Part shown: in pieces, positions 24,934-35,500 of the stretch
Layout of the letters: each line of letters begins with the position of its first letter
How positions within the stretch are numbered: the first letter of the stretch is position 1
NCBI RefSeq assembly: GCF_025515305.1
Contig: NZ_JAOPHT010000007.1
Coordinates: 122,927 to 186,926 of the forward strand
Source: Roseicyclus sediminis
Lineage (GTDB): Bacteria > Pseudomonadota > Alphaproteobacteria > Rhodobacterales > Rhodobacteraceae
Direction of reading: 5' to 3'
Length of the DNA stretch: 64,000 nt
Notes under the pieces: model-generated
Database searches by the model: none
What the model saw: the letters and a program-made list of their open reading frames with translations, nothing else
What the model was told of the DNA's origin: nothing
Made by a program: the position numbers and the translations under genes

Positions 24934-26415
24934 TCAGGTGCGTCGCCATCTCGCGGCGGCAAGCGCCAAAAGCGCCAGACCCGAAAGGATCGACGCCACG
25001 GCCAGCAGGGGCCAGAGTCCCGGAAGGATCGAAAACAGGAACAGGTAATCCTGCCGAGCCGCCCAGATCGGCCAGCCGATCAGGACAACGCCCGATATGC
25101 CGGCGGCAGCTGCACCGCCCGCCCCGCCACCAGCGCCCCTGGCCGCGCTCCAGGCGGCAAGCACGCCCGCCGCAAGAAGGGCCGCGACCGCAACCTTCGC
25201 GACCGTCTCGGCCCAGAGAACGCGCGCCATGCCGACAGGCTCGACGCCGAGGCTACCCGACCATTCCCGCAGAACCGCCGCGAAGAGCGGCCAGGCGCGC
25301 TGGCTGTTGGACAGGATCACAATGCCGTCGCCGGTTTCGGGAACGACATGCATGTGGCTCATCCAGCCATAGCCCTGCCCTCCGTGCCAGATGGCAGCGC
25401 GACCATCCGAGAGCGTCTCCGTGAAATGACCGAGGCCGTATCCCGCGGCCGCGAAGCCGAACAGGCCACCGACCTCGATCCGGGGGGCCTGCATCAGCGC
25501 GACCGTCCCGGCCGGCAACACCGCCTGATCCGAACCCGCCATGGACGCCGCGGCGAGGCGCGCAATGTCCTCCGCCGTGGCGAAGAGGCCACCGGAACCC
25601 CTCGCGGGATAGACATACGGCGCCACGGCCCGCCCGCGCAGGTCATGGCCCACCGGCATAGCGGCCGCGCGCCAGTCATAGCCTGCCCCGGTCATGCCGA
25701 GCGGCCGGAGTATCTCGCGCGCCATGAACGCGCCGAACTCCTCGCCGGCGCAATCCTCCACCACGAGCTCAAGCAGGTTGTATCCCGTGTCCGAGTAGGC
25801 GAACCCCTCCCCCGGAACACCGACCATGCGGAAATCCCCTTCGAGAAAATCGGGAAGCGTCGGCCTCGGCGCGCCGGGTCGATACCGCGCGGCGTAGTCG
25901 CCGATCCCGATACCCGCCGAATGCGAGAGAAGCTGCCGCACCGTGATGGCCGGCACGCCGTCCGGCGGCCTCCAACGAAGGAGGCAGTCCGCGATCGGCC
26001 CGTCGAGGTCCAACCGGCCGGTCTCGGCCAGCCGCATCACGCCCCAGGCCGTCACCGGCTTGGAAATGGACTCCACGCGGAAGAGCGCATCGGCGGTCAT
26101 CTCCCGGCCCGCCGAGGGATCGGCCAGTCCCAGGGCGACCGGGCCGAGGAGGATACCGTCACGCAGCACCGCGATCACGACGCCCGGCACATCGTCCGCT
26201 TCCATCCGGTCTCGGGCGGTCGCCGCGAGACCCTCCAGAAGCGGGTCGCCCGCGGGCTGGGCAGCGACCGAAGATTGAGCGCAGACCGCTGCGAGCGGAG
26301 CCATCACGACCAGGAGGAACGCCGCGAGGACGACGATCGCGGCGCTCATGATGTGCGCGAACCGGGAGCGCGGCCAGATGCCGAGCCGGGGCCGAGTTGG
26401 TCTGTCCCTTGGCAT
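24934..26415 (-). CDS. S12 serine hydrolase with C-terminal membrane helices
   Basis: A 493-residue beta-lactamase/D-alanyl-D-alanine-peptidase-fold (S12) protein. A hydrophobic helix near residues 23-46 is followed by the catalytic domain with S116-x-x-K119 (SISK), YSD in place of the classical YxN, and HGG (WHGGQGYGW). The last 120 residues carry three or four membrane helices, as in other membrane-tethered S12 esterases/peptidases. The start at 26415 has GGGAGGTG just upstream. It is the last gene of the operon and 28 bp after the amidohydrolase. Substrate unknown. Confidence 0.85.
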   Translation of the reverse strand: MPRDRPTRPRLGIWPRSRFAHIMSAAIVVLAAFLLVVMAPLAAVCAQSSVAAQPAGDPLLEGLAATARDRMEADDVPGVVIAVLRDGILLGPVALGLADPSAGREMTADALFRVESISKPVTAWGVMRLAETGRLDLDGPIADCLLRWRPPDGVPAITVRQLLSHSAGIGIGDYAARYRPGAPRPTLPDFLEGDFRMVGVPGEGFAYSDTGYNLLELVVEDCAGEEFGAFMAREILRPLGMTGAGYDWRAAAMPVGHDLRGRAVAPYVYPARGSGGLFATAEDIARLAAASMAGSDQAVLPAGTVALMQAPRIEVGGLFGFAAAGYGLGHFTETLSDGRAAIWHGGQGYGWMSHMHVVPETGDGIVILSNSQRAWPLFAAVLREWSGSLGVEPVGMARVLWAETVAKVAVAALLAAGVLAAWSAARGAGGGAGGAAAAGISGVVLIGWPIWAARQDYLFLFSILPGLWPLLAVASILSGLALLALAAARWRRT

Positions 26416-26443
26416 TCGGCACCTCCCGGCCAGAGGCACGGCA

Positions 26444-27871
26444 TCACGGCGCGCCGCGCGCCAGAAGCTCGGCCTCAAGGCTGTCGAGCGCGGCGCGGTC
26501 GAGGACGTGGCCATGGGCGATCACCAGCCGGGGCCGACGCAGCGTGCCCAGGTCCTCAAGCGGGTTGCCGTCGAGGAGCAGCAGGTCGGCACGGCGACCT
26601 TCCGCGATGGTGCCGTCCTGGTCCGACAAGCCGAAGAAGCGCGGCGGAGCGACGGTCGCGGCATAAAGCGCATCTTGTGGGGTCAGGCCGATCTCGACGT
26701 AGAGATCCAGCTCGTCGAGCAACGAGAACCCGTGAAACAGGTAGGGGTTGGCGAAGGAAGCGTCGGTCGACGCGAGGATCGGCACCCCCGCCTCGTGCGC
26801 CATGAGAAACGTCCTCCGGTCGAGCGCGATCGTATCCTCGGCCAGGGCGCGCACCTCGTCGGTCATGGCTTCCAGTCGGAAATCCGGCCGCCCCCAGGCC
26901 TCGCGGACTTCCGGTGGGGTCATCCGCATCCTTGGCGCGTCCCCGGAGGGCCAGTTGCCGGTGTAGAAATCCGCGACGACGAGCGTCGGGCTGACATGCA
27001 TCCCCGCCTCGGCGATCCGCGCGAGCGTTGCGTGGCAGAGCGCCTCGTCCCATGTCTCCAGGATGATCAGGTTGCGCGCGGCCATGAGCCCGAAGATGCG
27101 CGCCTGGTCGGCACCTTCGTCCATCGCGTCGCGAAGGTCCGAGAGCATGCGTTCCTCGGCGGTCGAACAGGCCATCGCGACCCGGCCGAAATGCTCCATC
27201 CCGGCCTGGCCGGCCTCGATCGCCGTTCCCAGAGAGACGCGCTCGGGGATGTGGCCTACGAGTGGCAATCCATGTGCCTCCGCCGCCTCCGCAAGCGCGA
27301 CATAGGTCGCCTCGTCGAGCATCGAATAGGCCTTCACCGCGGCCCAGCCCTCGGCCTCGATGCGCGCCACGACGGAGCGGGCCTCCTCCGGCGTGTCGGC
27401 GAGGAACATGCCCGGCCAGGAGCCGGGGCTTGCATCGACCCACGCGCCGGACAGCACCAGGCGGGGCCCGAGCACCTCGCCGGCCTCGATTTGCGCCTGC
27501 AGGTCCTGTTGCGCCCCGATGGGCCAGAGCGCGCCCATGTCGCGAATGCCCGTCACACCGTTGATCAGGTAGAGCGACAGGGCCGTTTCAGGCTCGTCCG
27601 GTGTCGAGAAGAGGTGCACGTGCGCGTCCCACAGACCCGGAACGAGAAACCCGCCGCCGGCATCGATGCGGGTTGCGCCGGGCGCCTCAAGGTCGGTGCC
27701 GATCTCGGCGATCACGCCGTCCCGGATCAGGACCGACCGTCCGGGGCTGAGGGTGCCCTGCTCCACGTCGACGATCGTGGCATCGACCAGAAGCGTCTCC
27801 TGCGCGATGGCCTCGGCCCCGGCGAGCAGGCCCAGGAACAGCGCGGTGGCGGCAGCGATGGTCCCCCTCAT
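26444..27871 (-). CDS. Secreted amidohydrolase-family protein
   Basis: A 475-residue metal-dependent hydrolase. A signal peptide (cleavage after AIA near residue 23) sends it to the periplasm. Metal ligands of the amidohydrolase barrel are visible: HVH in WDAHVHLF, a bridging lysine in AVKAYS, His in VGHIPE and MEHFG, and Asp in ASTDAS. This pattern is that of imidazolonepropionase/prolidase-like members that cut cyclic amides or X-Pro peptides. The start overlaps the dehydrogenase stop (ATGA at 27868). The periplasmic location together with two S12 hydrolases suggests extracellular peptide or lactam breakdown. Confidence 0.87.
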   Translation of the reverse strand: MRGTIAAATALFLGLLAGAEAIAQETLLVDATIVDVEQGTLSPGRSVLIRDGVIAEIGTDLEAPGATRIDAGGGFLVPGLWDAHVHLFSTPDEPETALSLYLINGVTGIRDMGALWPIGAQQDLQAQIEAGEVLGPRLVLSGAWVDASPGSWPGMFLADTPEEARSVVARIEAEGWAAVKAYSMLDEATYVALAEAAEAHGLPLVGHIPERVSLGTAIEAGQAGMEHFGRVAMACSTAEERMLSDLRDAMDEGADQARIFGLMAARNLIILETWDEALCHATLARIAEAGMHVSPTLVVADFYTGNWPSGDAPRMRMTPPEVREAWGRPDFRLEAMTDEVRALAEDTIALDRRTFLMAHEAGVPILASTDASFANPYLFHGFSLLDELDLYVEIGLTPQDALYAATVAPPRFFGLSDQDGTIAEGRRADLLLLDGNPLEDLGTLRRPRLVIAHGHVLDRAALDSLEAELLARGAP

Positions 27872-28878
27872 GGCTCCGAAACCCTCAGCACGAGCTTGCC
27901 CGCGACCGCGCCTGCCTCGATGCGCTCATGCGCGGCCCGCGCCTCCTCGAGCGGCAGCACGTCCGCGACCACCGGCGCGATGCGGCCGTCCTTCAGCATT
28001 GCGAACAACGCCGCCAGATCCTCCCTGAACCAGTCGGGATGCTTCCTACGCATGGCTCCGATCGAGTAGAAGGCGGTCGCGTGACCGTTGGGAAGCCAGT
28101 CCCACAGCTTCAGCTTCACGAAGTCCATGGGGATCGAGCCGCCCTGGCCCATGACCTCGTTCTGAAAGCCGAAGGCGACGAGAATCCCACCGGCCTTCAA
28201 GGCGTGAAGGGACCGTGACAGGCTTTCGCCGCCGAGCGGGTCGAAGACCGCATCGACGCCACCGCCCGTGGCATCCGCCATTGCCTCCCCGCTCACGCCG
28301 GGATCAACCGGTCTGCCGCCGAGGCTTCGGATCAGGTCATGCTTGGCGGGTATGTCCGTCCCGTAGGTCTCGATCCCGGCATCCCTTGCGAGCTGGAGCA
28401 TCGCCGTGCCGACAGCGCCGCCCGCCCCGTGGATCAGAAGGCTCTGGCCCGCCGTCAGCTTCGCGACCCGGTGGAGCATCTGGTAGGGCGTCACGGCGGA
28501 GAGGATCATGGCAAGCGCATCCACCTCCGGAATACCCTCCGGCACCGGGGTCAGCCGGTCCTCGGGCAGGCAGAGGTAGTCGGCATAGGCCCCGATGGTG
28601 GTCAGGTCCGCGACGCGGTCGCCGGGCCGGAAGCGCGCAGCGCCGGGTCCGGTTGCGTCCACCACGCCGACCATGTCGTAGCCGGGGGAAAAGGGAGGCT
28701 TCTCCTTCACGTCGGGATACATTCCCTTGCGGATCATCACGTCGGTGAACGCCGCACTCGTCACGAGGACGCGGACGCGCACCTCGCCTTTCCCGGGCTC
28801 GGGGACCGCTTCGGCCTCCCGCAGTTCGAGACATTCGGGTCCCCCGAACTCGGTGATGACAACACGTCTCCAGGTCAT
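27868..28878 (-). CDS. Zinc-independent medium-chain dehydrogenase (quinone-oxidoreductase type)
   Basis: A 336-residue MDR enzyme. The GroES-like N-terminal domain (PGYDMVGVV, GDRVADL) is followed by the Rossmann motif HGAGGAVGTAMLQLA near residue 147 and GG..VAFGF. The catalytic-zinc and structural-zinc cysteines are absent, which fits quinone oxidoreductase/enoyl-reductase members. I chose ATG 28878, with GGAG about 12 bases upstream; the frame is open further upstream. It couples to the amidohydrolase by a 4-bp overlap and lies 37 bp after an S12 hydrolase. It is the only clearly cytoplasmic enzyme of the operon. Confidence 0.87.
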   Translation of the reverse strand: MTWRRVVITEFGGPECLELREAEAVPEPGKGEVRVRVLVTSAAFTDVMIRKGMYPDVKEKPPFSPGYDMVGVVDATGPGAARFRPGDRVADLTTIGAYADYLCLPEDRLTPVPEGIPEVDALAMILSAVTPYQMLHRVAKLTAGQSLLIHGAGGAVGTAMLQLARDAGIETYGTDIPAKHDLIRSLGGRPVDPGVSGEAMADATGGGVDAVFDPLGGESLSRSLHALKAGGILVAFGFQNEVMGQGGSIPMDFVKLKLWDWLPNGHATAFYSIGAMRRKHPDWFREDLAALFAMLKDGRIAPVVADVLPLEEARAAHERIEAGAVAGKLVLRVSEP

Positions 28879-28915
28879 GGTCGGTCGCTTCTCCGTTGAT
28901 GTGTGGGACTGCCGC

Positions 28916-30082
28916 TCAATCCGCCGCCGCGATCGCGAGATCGGCCAGCGCCGCCTCGAGGCTCGGGACGACATCGCTCGAGTCGTCGACAACGCCGGCG
29001 TCGGTGTTGATCTGGAAGGTGACGGTGACGCCGTGATCGGCATAGTGGCGCAGGCTCGACACGTAGGCCGGGATCCAGCCGCCATGCCCATAGACCGGAC
29101 CGCGCGATGTCTCGGAATAGACGGCGACGCCGGCCCCGTAGAGGATGCCCGGCGCGTCCGGTGCCACGGGCACCGCGTCGAGGAACCGGTCTAGATAGGG
29201 CGCGCCCAGCGCAGCGCCGCCGAAAAGCAGATGGCCCCAACGCGCCAGGTCGGCCGAGGTCGAGGCCAGACCACCGCCGGTCCATTCCACGGCCGGATCC
29301 CACAGAAGGCGCCCCTCCGGATCGGCGGTGCGCAGCCGCAGGTCGAAGGGATTGCCCTCGGTCGTGTAGCCGACGGCCAGACCCGGGATGTCGGTCCTGT
29401 CGGAAGGTGTCGTGGCATCCAGGCCCAGCGGCTCCAGGAACGTCTCGGACAACAGATCGTAGTAGGCCCTGCCGGTGACCTCCTCGATCACGAGGCCCAG
29501 CAGGATGTAGCCGGTATCGCTGTAGGCCCACCCCTCTCCCGCGGCGAAGAGCGGCTCGGTACCCCGCACGAAGCCGAGGATTTCTTCGGGCGCGAAGGCC
29601 GCTTCGCCGGCCGCGAACCGCGCGCCGGCGGCCCGCTGGAAATCCGGCATGTGCGGATGGTCCGGCAGCCCGGATTGGTGGTGCAGGAGATGCCCCAGCG
29701 TCATCGTGTCCGCGTTTGGAAGCTCCTCGAACCATGTCTCGCCGCCGAGATATCCCGAGACGAGATCGCCTTGAGAAAGAAGGCCCCGCCCCTCGAGCGC
29801 CAGAAAGGTCATGGCGACGAAGGTCTTGCCGATACTCGCGGCGAGCATCGGCGTCTCGGGGGCCATCAATCGTCCGTTCTCGACGTCGGCGAACCCGGTG
29901 GCGACCGTCACGACCGAGCCGTCAGGCAACGCGATCGCGGCTGTGGCCCCCGGCAGCGCGTAGGTCTCCCCGAAGGCATCGAGCGTGGCCTGCAGGTCCG
30001 CCTGAAGCCCGGTCATGTCGGCCTCGGCCGAGCCGACCGCCAGGCATGACAAGGCTGCGGCGATGACATTTCTCGTTCCCAT
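28916..30082 (-). CDS. Secreted S12 serine hydrolase
   Basis: A 388-residue beta-lactamase-fold hydrolase with a signal peptide (cleavage near residue 22). The active-site motif is S83-I-G-K86; the tyrosine motif is YSD (in AYSDTGY), and the third motif is HGG (GHGGW). The YSD variant is shared with the S12 protein at 24934 and is common in D-aminopeptidase and esterase branches rather than true class C beta-lactamases. The start at 30082 gives a proper signal sequence. It is 4 bp after the CPBP gene. Confidence 0.86.
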   Translation of the reverse strand: MGTRNVIAAALSCLAVGSAEADMTGLQADLQATLDAFGETYALPGATAAIALPDGSVVTVATGFADVENGRLMAPETPMLAASIGKTFVAMTFLALEGRGLLSQGDLVSGYLGGETWFEELPNADTMTLGHLLHHQSGLPDHPHMPDFQRAAGARFAAGEAAFAPEEILGFVRGTEPLFAAGEGWAYSDTGYILLGLVIEEVTGRAYYDLLSETFLEPLGLDATTPSDRTDIPGLAVGYTTEGNPFDLRLRTADPEGRLLWDPAVEWTGGGLASTSADLARWGHLLFGGAALGAPYLDRFLDAVPVAPDAPGILYGAGVAVYSETSRGPVYGHGGWIPAYVSSLRHYADHGVTVTFQINTDAGVVDDSSDVVPSLEAALADLAIAAAD

Positions 30083-30086
30083 GGGA

Positions 30087-30938
30087 CTAGACGATCGCCG
30101 GACGCAGACCGCCATGCCCGGACGGAACGACCTCGGTCACGGCGCCCCGGCGGGTCAGCATCTCGTCCCGTTTCCACCAGATCACCACGACCGCGATAAC
30201 CGCGAGGATCCAGGTGTCCCATGGCTGCGCATCGGGCCAGAACGGATTGATCAGGAGCCAGTGGAACAGCATCGGCAACAGAAGGCTGCCCCTCGCGCTG
30301 TTGAAGATCGGCGTGACGAGGACGGCGAGCGTGACGTTGCCGATGAAGAACGGCAGGAAGCTCCAGTTCTCGTAGACTACGCCGGCAAGGTAGAAAGCCG
30401 GCAGGTGCCAGAGCCCCCAGGCCGCACCGATCAGCGCACCGGCGAAGACCGGCGCCATGTGCCGCTGCAGGATCGGCTGCGCGACCCCACGCCAACCGAA
30501 CTCCTCCACCGGACCGAGAAACAGCATCATCGCCATGACGGCGAACATCGGCCCCGCGCCCTCGGGCGGCAGAGGCGCCAGAAGCGGCCCGCCCTTGATC
30601 AGGGACCCCGCCATGAAGACCAGCGGAAGACCGACGAGGATGAAGGCCCACCATCCGGGCGCACAGCGCCACATCAGCAGACGCGAGAAAAAGGCGCGAA
30701 GCCCGGCGAGACCGGTGAAGGCGAAAACGACGGCGATCCCGGCGATGGCCGGCGCCCAGGTGGCGGCGAAGTAGAGCGGATGACTTCCGCTGATCTCGCC
30801 GAACAGACGCACGGCCGTCTCGGGAAAGAAGATGTAGCCGCCGATGATGCTCCAGGTGATGGCGAAGGTTCCAAGAGCGAAAAAGACGACCGCCCACGAC
30901 GGCACGCGGTGGCCGGACTGGTTACCAGACGAGGACAT
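30087..30938 (-). CDS. CPBP-family intramembrane metalloprotease, copy 2
   Basis: A 283-residue multi-pass protein, same family and length as the one at 24056 but not a close copy. Motifs are EEFGWRG (EExxxR), WHLPAFY and FHWLLIN. A strong ribosome site (AAGGAG) lies six bases before the ATG at 30938. It heads a minus-strand run CPBP - S12 - dehydrogenase - amidohydrolase - S12 with gaps of 4, 37, -4 and 28 bp, which looks like one operon. The protease could process or confer resistance to a peptide handled by the secreted hydrolases; that is inference. Confidence 0.87.
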   Translation of the reverse strand: MSSSGNQSGHRVPSWAVVFFALGTFAITWSIIGGYIFFPETAVRLFGEISGSHPLYFAATWAPAIAGIAVVFAFTGLAGLRAFFSRLLMWRCAPGWWAFILVGLPLVFMAGSLIKGGPLLAPLPPEGAGPMFAVMAMMLFLGPVEEFGWRGVAQPILQRHMAPVFAGALIGAAWGLWHLPAFYLAGVVYENWSFLPFFIGNVTLAVLVTPIFNSARGSLLLPMLFHWLLINPFWPDAQPWDTWILAVIAVVVIWWKRDEMLTRRGAVTEVVPSGHGGLRPAIV

Positions 30939-31382
30939 GGTCCACTCCTTCGATGCAATGATGCCCCCGTCTAGTTCGCCCCCGCCCCCCGAAACATGAT
31001 TTCGATCAATATTGCTGACAGATTGTACCTTTTCACGCGGTGAGGTTTCCATCGCGGCGCCCTCCGGGCGGGCGAGACCTCGATCGAGGTGCCGGGCGGC
31101 GCAGGGTCGTTCGCATGGGCCACGGCGATCGGAGACATCGGGAAATCGGCCGTGCCGAAGACCCCCGGGAGCAGGAGATCGAGCACGCGCCTCGACCCGC
31201 CAGCGGCGGTTGGAGATGCACCGTGGAGAGCGCGGACAGGTCGGTCCGCGCGGCCCGGACGCTGCCCGACATTGCACCGCCAAGATACCGCCCGCGACAC
31301 AGCGGACGCTGCGCGCACCGATCCGGTATCGTGGACGCGAAGAACGGGCGTTACGGACCATCGTGTGACGGTCGTGGGCCTC
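30939..31382. other. Promoter region of the CPBP/S12 operon; no gene seen
   Basis: About 440 bp between the CPBP gene and the methyltransferase, both on the minus strand. The section near 30990-31035 is AT-richer (ATTTCGATCAATATTGC, then AGATTGTACC) and is the likely promoter for the operon. Open frames across the rest have no protein-like composition. No repeat or RNA gene was seen. Confidence 0.4.
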
Positions 31383-32057
31383 CTATGGGATGGCCGCGAC
31401 CCAGATCGTGTGTCGACTGCCGCGCCCGTTTCGGCCCGCCCGAACGACGTGGGTCTCGGCATCGAAGCCACAGGAAGACAGAAGCCTTCCAAAGCTCCGG
31501 TCCTGCGCGGCCGACCACACGGCAAGCACGCCTCCGGGCGCGAGCGCGCGGCGCGCAGCTTGCAGGCCCGCCGCACCATAAAGGGCGTCGTTGTCCGCGC
31601 GGGTGAGGCCGTCCGGGCCGTTGTCGACATCGAGCAGGATGGCGTCGAATGTCCCACGGGCGTCCCGGATCATCGCGCCGACGTCACCGATCCTGACTTC
31701 GACCCGGGGGTCCGATAGGCTGTCGCCGAACACCCCGGCCATATGCTGCGCGGCCCATTCCACCAGGTCTGGCACGATCTCCGCCACGATGAACCGAGCG
31801 TCGGGTGGGGCGATGGCCTGCGCGGCCCGCAGGGTGAAGCCCATGCCAAGCCCTCCGATCAGCACGTGGGGCGCGCGGCGTCCCGCGAGACGATCCAGCG
31901 CCAACGACGCTAGCGCCTCTTCCGACCCGCCCAGCCGGCTGTTCATCAACTCGTTGCCGTCCTCGAGGCGGATGGAGAATTCGTCGCCTCGTCGAAGAAG
32001 CCGAAGTTCGCTCCCTTCTGGCGCTCGCGCCGTCGCCAAGTGTTCCCACGGTTTCAT
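31383..32057 (-). CDS. Spermidine-synthase-like SAM-dependent methyltransferase
   Basis: A 224-residue Rossmann-fold transferase. The SAM-type loop is LIGGLGMGFTLRAA (residues 67-80), followed by an acidic residue in VAEIVPD and by AILLDVDNGP, which resembles the polyamine-synthase branch. It is shorter than true SpeE (about 285), and the polyamine-specific gatekeeper region is missing, so it is more likely a methyltransferase than spermidine synthase. It stands alone, with about 440 bp on each side. Confidence 0.8.
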   Translation of the reverse strand: MKPWEHLATARAPEGSELRLLRRGDEFSIRLEDGNELMNSRLGGSEEALASLALDRLAGRRAPHVLIGGLGMGFTLRAAQAIAPPDARFIVAEIVPDLVEWAAQHMAGVFGDSLSDPRVEVRIGDVGAMIRDARGTFDAILLDVDNGPDGLTRADNDALYGAAGLQAARRALAPGGVLAVWSAAQDRSFGRLLSSCGFDAETHVVRAGRNGRGSRHTIWVAAIP

Positions 32058-32518
32058 TCAGACCCCCCGCCGCTTTGTCCTCAGCCGGAAAAGACGGTCG
32101 GACGAAACTATGTGCACCGGGAGGTCACGGACAAAGGATTTTCAAGCGCAAGATCCGCACCTCCGGCCGCGTCTACGTCGCACATAAGCGATGTCGAGCC
32201 AACACGCGCGCTCTGCACGTTCCGGACCCTCCGGGGGCGCCCAGGGCTGGCGCCGGTGAAACGATGCGCTGAATCGCTTTGCGGACGCGAAGACTTGGTG
32301 CCGTGAATTAAGCCCACGCAGCACCTGCTCCAGCAGACAGCGGGCGTTTTCATCGAGGTGCAGCTACCCCGCCGCGCAGGTCTCAACGGTGATCCTTTGT
32401 AAACAATACCGATTTACCGCCACGATATTGCCAGTTTGCCGGTGTCAATCGAAACGATGACCAGAATGCCGGACAATGTCCGCACCAATATCGGCCGCAA
32501 CGCAAACCCGAGCTCCTG
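32058..32518. other. Leader/promoter region of the helicase gene; no gene seen
   Basis: About 460 bp. G+C falls relative to neighbours, most clearly at 32390-32440 (TTTGTAAACAATACCGATTTACC), which probably holds the promoter of the large helicase gene. No protein-like frame, tRNA or repeat was seen. The drop may mark a junction where the helicase gene was acquired. Confidence 0.4.
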
Positions 32519-35500
32519 ATGAGCTATTCCAAGCATGATCACGCGGTCATTCCCGATCCGCTAACCGCTGCCGTCTCAATCGACCTCGAGGTCGATCCGA
32601 AGACGGCGCGGATCTTCGCGTTTGCTGCGCTGGATGGCTCTGGCGACCGCGTGCTTCGCCACGAACGGGGTGACCTCGATGCGGCGCTGGACCGGCTGGA
32701 GGCATTCTGCGCCGGGACCAGATTCCTCGTCGGCCACAACATCCTTCGGCACGACCTGCCCCACCTCGTGGCGAACCGCACTCGTCTCGCCGCACTTGGC
32801 GCGGCGCCGATCGATACTCTGTGGCTCAACCCGCTCGCCTTCCCGCGCAACCCCTACCACCACCTCGTGAAGCACCATCACGACGGTCGGCTCGAAGCGG
32901 GCCACGTCAACGATCCCGAGCTTGACGCGCGCCTGGTCTTCGACGTCCTGGCCAACCAGATCGCCGCCTTCCAGGCCCTGGCCAAGACCTCGCCAGGCGC
33001 GATGGCCGCCTACCATTTCCTGGTCACCCGCGGCGAGAATACGGACGGTTTCGACACACTCTTCCGACAGATACGCGGGACCGACGCGCCGGAGGAGGCC
33101 GCGGCCTCGACCGCGATCCGGCGCCTGCTTGACGGCCAGGTCTGCACACATCGGCTGGAACAGACACTTGCGCGCCTTTCAGACCCGCACCTGGGCTGGC
33201 CGATGGCCTACGCGCTGTCATGGATATCGGTGGCCGGCGGCGACTCGGTCATGCCGCCCTGGGTGCGCCACCAGTTCCGCGAAGCATCGCTGATCGTGAA
33301 GCATCTGCGCGACAGGCGCTGCGCGCGGACGGACTGCGCCTGGTGCGCCCAAATGGGCGATCCGACCGGGGCGCTCGAACGCTGGTTCGGCTTTCCATCA
33401 TTCCGGCCGGAACCCGTCGACCCGGAGGGTCGCCCGCTGCAGGAGCGTATCGTTTCCGAGGCGATGGAGGGCCGAAGCGTCCTCGGCATCCTGCCGACCG
33501 GCACGGGCAAGTCGATCTGCTACCAGATCCCGGCCCTGTCGCGCTTCGACAAGACCGGGGCGTTGACCGTCGTGATTTCACCGCTCGTGGCGCTCATGGC
33601 CGACCAGGTGCAGGGGCTCGCGCGCGCCGGGATTTCATCGGCGGTCACGGTCAACGGGATGCTGTCGCTGCCCGAGCGGCACGACGCGCTGGAGAAGGTG
33701 CGTATGGGCGACGCCGCCATCCTTCTGATCTCTCCCGAGCAGCTGCGATCGGTATCGATCAGGTCGGCGCTGCAGCAACGGGAAGTCGGACTTTGGGTTC
33801 TCGACGAGGCGCATTGCATCTCGAAATGGGGCCATGATTTCCGCCCGGATTACCGCTATGTCAGCCGTTTCATCCGCGAATATTCCGGCGACGACGCCCC
33901 CGCGCCCGTCCTTTGCCTGACGGCTACGGCGAAGCCGGAGGTTGTGCGCGACATTCGCGAGCATTTTCAGTCTCGCCTCGGGGTGGATCTGATGCTGCTC
34001 GATGGAGGTGCGGTGCGAACGAACCTCACGTTCGCGGTGAAGCCCACGCAGACCACCACGAAGCTCGCCGACATTCTGGACGCCATCGAGTCCGGTCTGC
34101 CGGCGGATGGCGCCTCCGGTGCCGTGGTCTATTGCGCCACACGCAGCGGGACGGAGAAGGTCGCCGAGTTTCTCAAGATGCAGGGCCTCGCGGCGGAACG
34201 CTTCCATGCGGGTCTGCCGGCCGACGAGAAGCGCGAGATCCAGGAGCGTTTTCGTGTCGGCGAGCTGCGCGTGATCGCGGCCACCAACGCTTTCGGAATG
34301 GGCATCGACAAGCCGGACATCCGCCTCGTCGTGCATGGCGACGTACCCGGGTCGCTGGAGAATTACCTGCAGGAGGCCGGACGCGCCGGACGCGACCGCG
34401 CCCCGGCCAACTGCGTCCTGCTGTTCAACACCGACGACGTGGAGCGTCAGTTCAGCCTGTCGGCCCGCTCGCGTCTCGCGCGGCATGAGATTGGCGCCAT
34501 CCTGAGGGCGCTAAGGCAACTCGACCAACGGCTCAAGCAGGACGGCACAGTCATCGCCACCACAGGCGAGATCGTCCGCGAGGACCACGACGCCGAGTTC
34601 GTGCGCGACAGCAACACGGACGATACGCGCGTGAAAACAGCCGTCGCGTGGCTGGAGGAGGCGAACCTTCTGTCGCGCGAGGAGAACCGGGTGCAGGTCT
34701 TCCCCTCGTCGCTGCGTGTTCGCACGATGGAGGAGGCGACCGGTCTCATCGGAAGGGCCAACATCACCGGCACGCGCCGGAAGCAGTTGCTGGATATCGT
34801 GCGGCACCTGATGACGGCCGACGCCGATCAGGGGATCTCCACCGACGAATTGACCGGCGCCAGTGGGTTGAACAGCGCGGCGTTGCGCAAGGCGCTCTCC
34901 GATCTGGAAGCCCTTGGTATCGCCAGCAACGACACCGCGGTCACGGTCTTCGTTCACGTCGGCGTCGAAGACGCATCGCAAAGGCGGCTGGAACAGGCAG
35001 CACACCTCGAAGCCGATCTGATCGCCCTGATGCGGGAGGCGGCGCCCGACGCGGCCGACACCGAACCGCAACCGCTCAACCTCACCGAAACCTGCCAGGC
35101 CCTGCGCGATTGCGGTCACGCGAAGGTCCGCCCCGACCTCGTGGAAAAGCTCTTGCAGGGCATGACATTCGACGGGCGCGACCAGGACGGGGGACGTGGC
35201 AATATCAGCCTCCGCAAGCTGAGCCGCACGACCCTTTCGGTGCGCTTGCAGCGGACTTGGAGCGTTCTGGAACGGACGGCGGCGCTGCGGCGGCAGGCGG
35301 GTGAGCGGCTCTTGTCGCACTTGCTGGAAAAGGTGCCGAAGGGCACGCGCGGCAAGGACATTCAGGTGGAAACGACGCTTGGCGACCTGCTTGGCGCGCT
35401 GAGTGGGGATGCGTTCCTGCGCGGCGAGGTGCGGGACATCAACCGGCTGATGGACAGGGCGCTTCTGTGGTTGCACGAACAGCAGGTCATGACGCTCGGC

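Noticed and set aside
28916..30082. Class C beta-lactamase resistance gene
   Set aside because: The SxxK motif is present, but the tyrosine motif is YSD and the third motif is HGG rather than KTG, which points to other S12 hydrolases.
31383..32057. True spermidine synthase speE
   Set aside because: The protein is about 60 residues too short and lacks a polyamine-site section and a speD/speE context; only the Rossmann core is shared.
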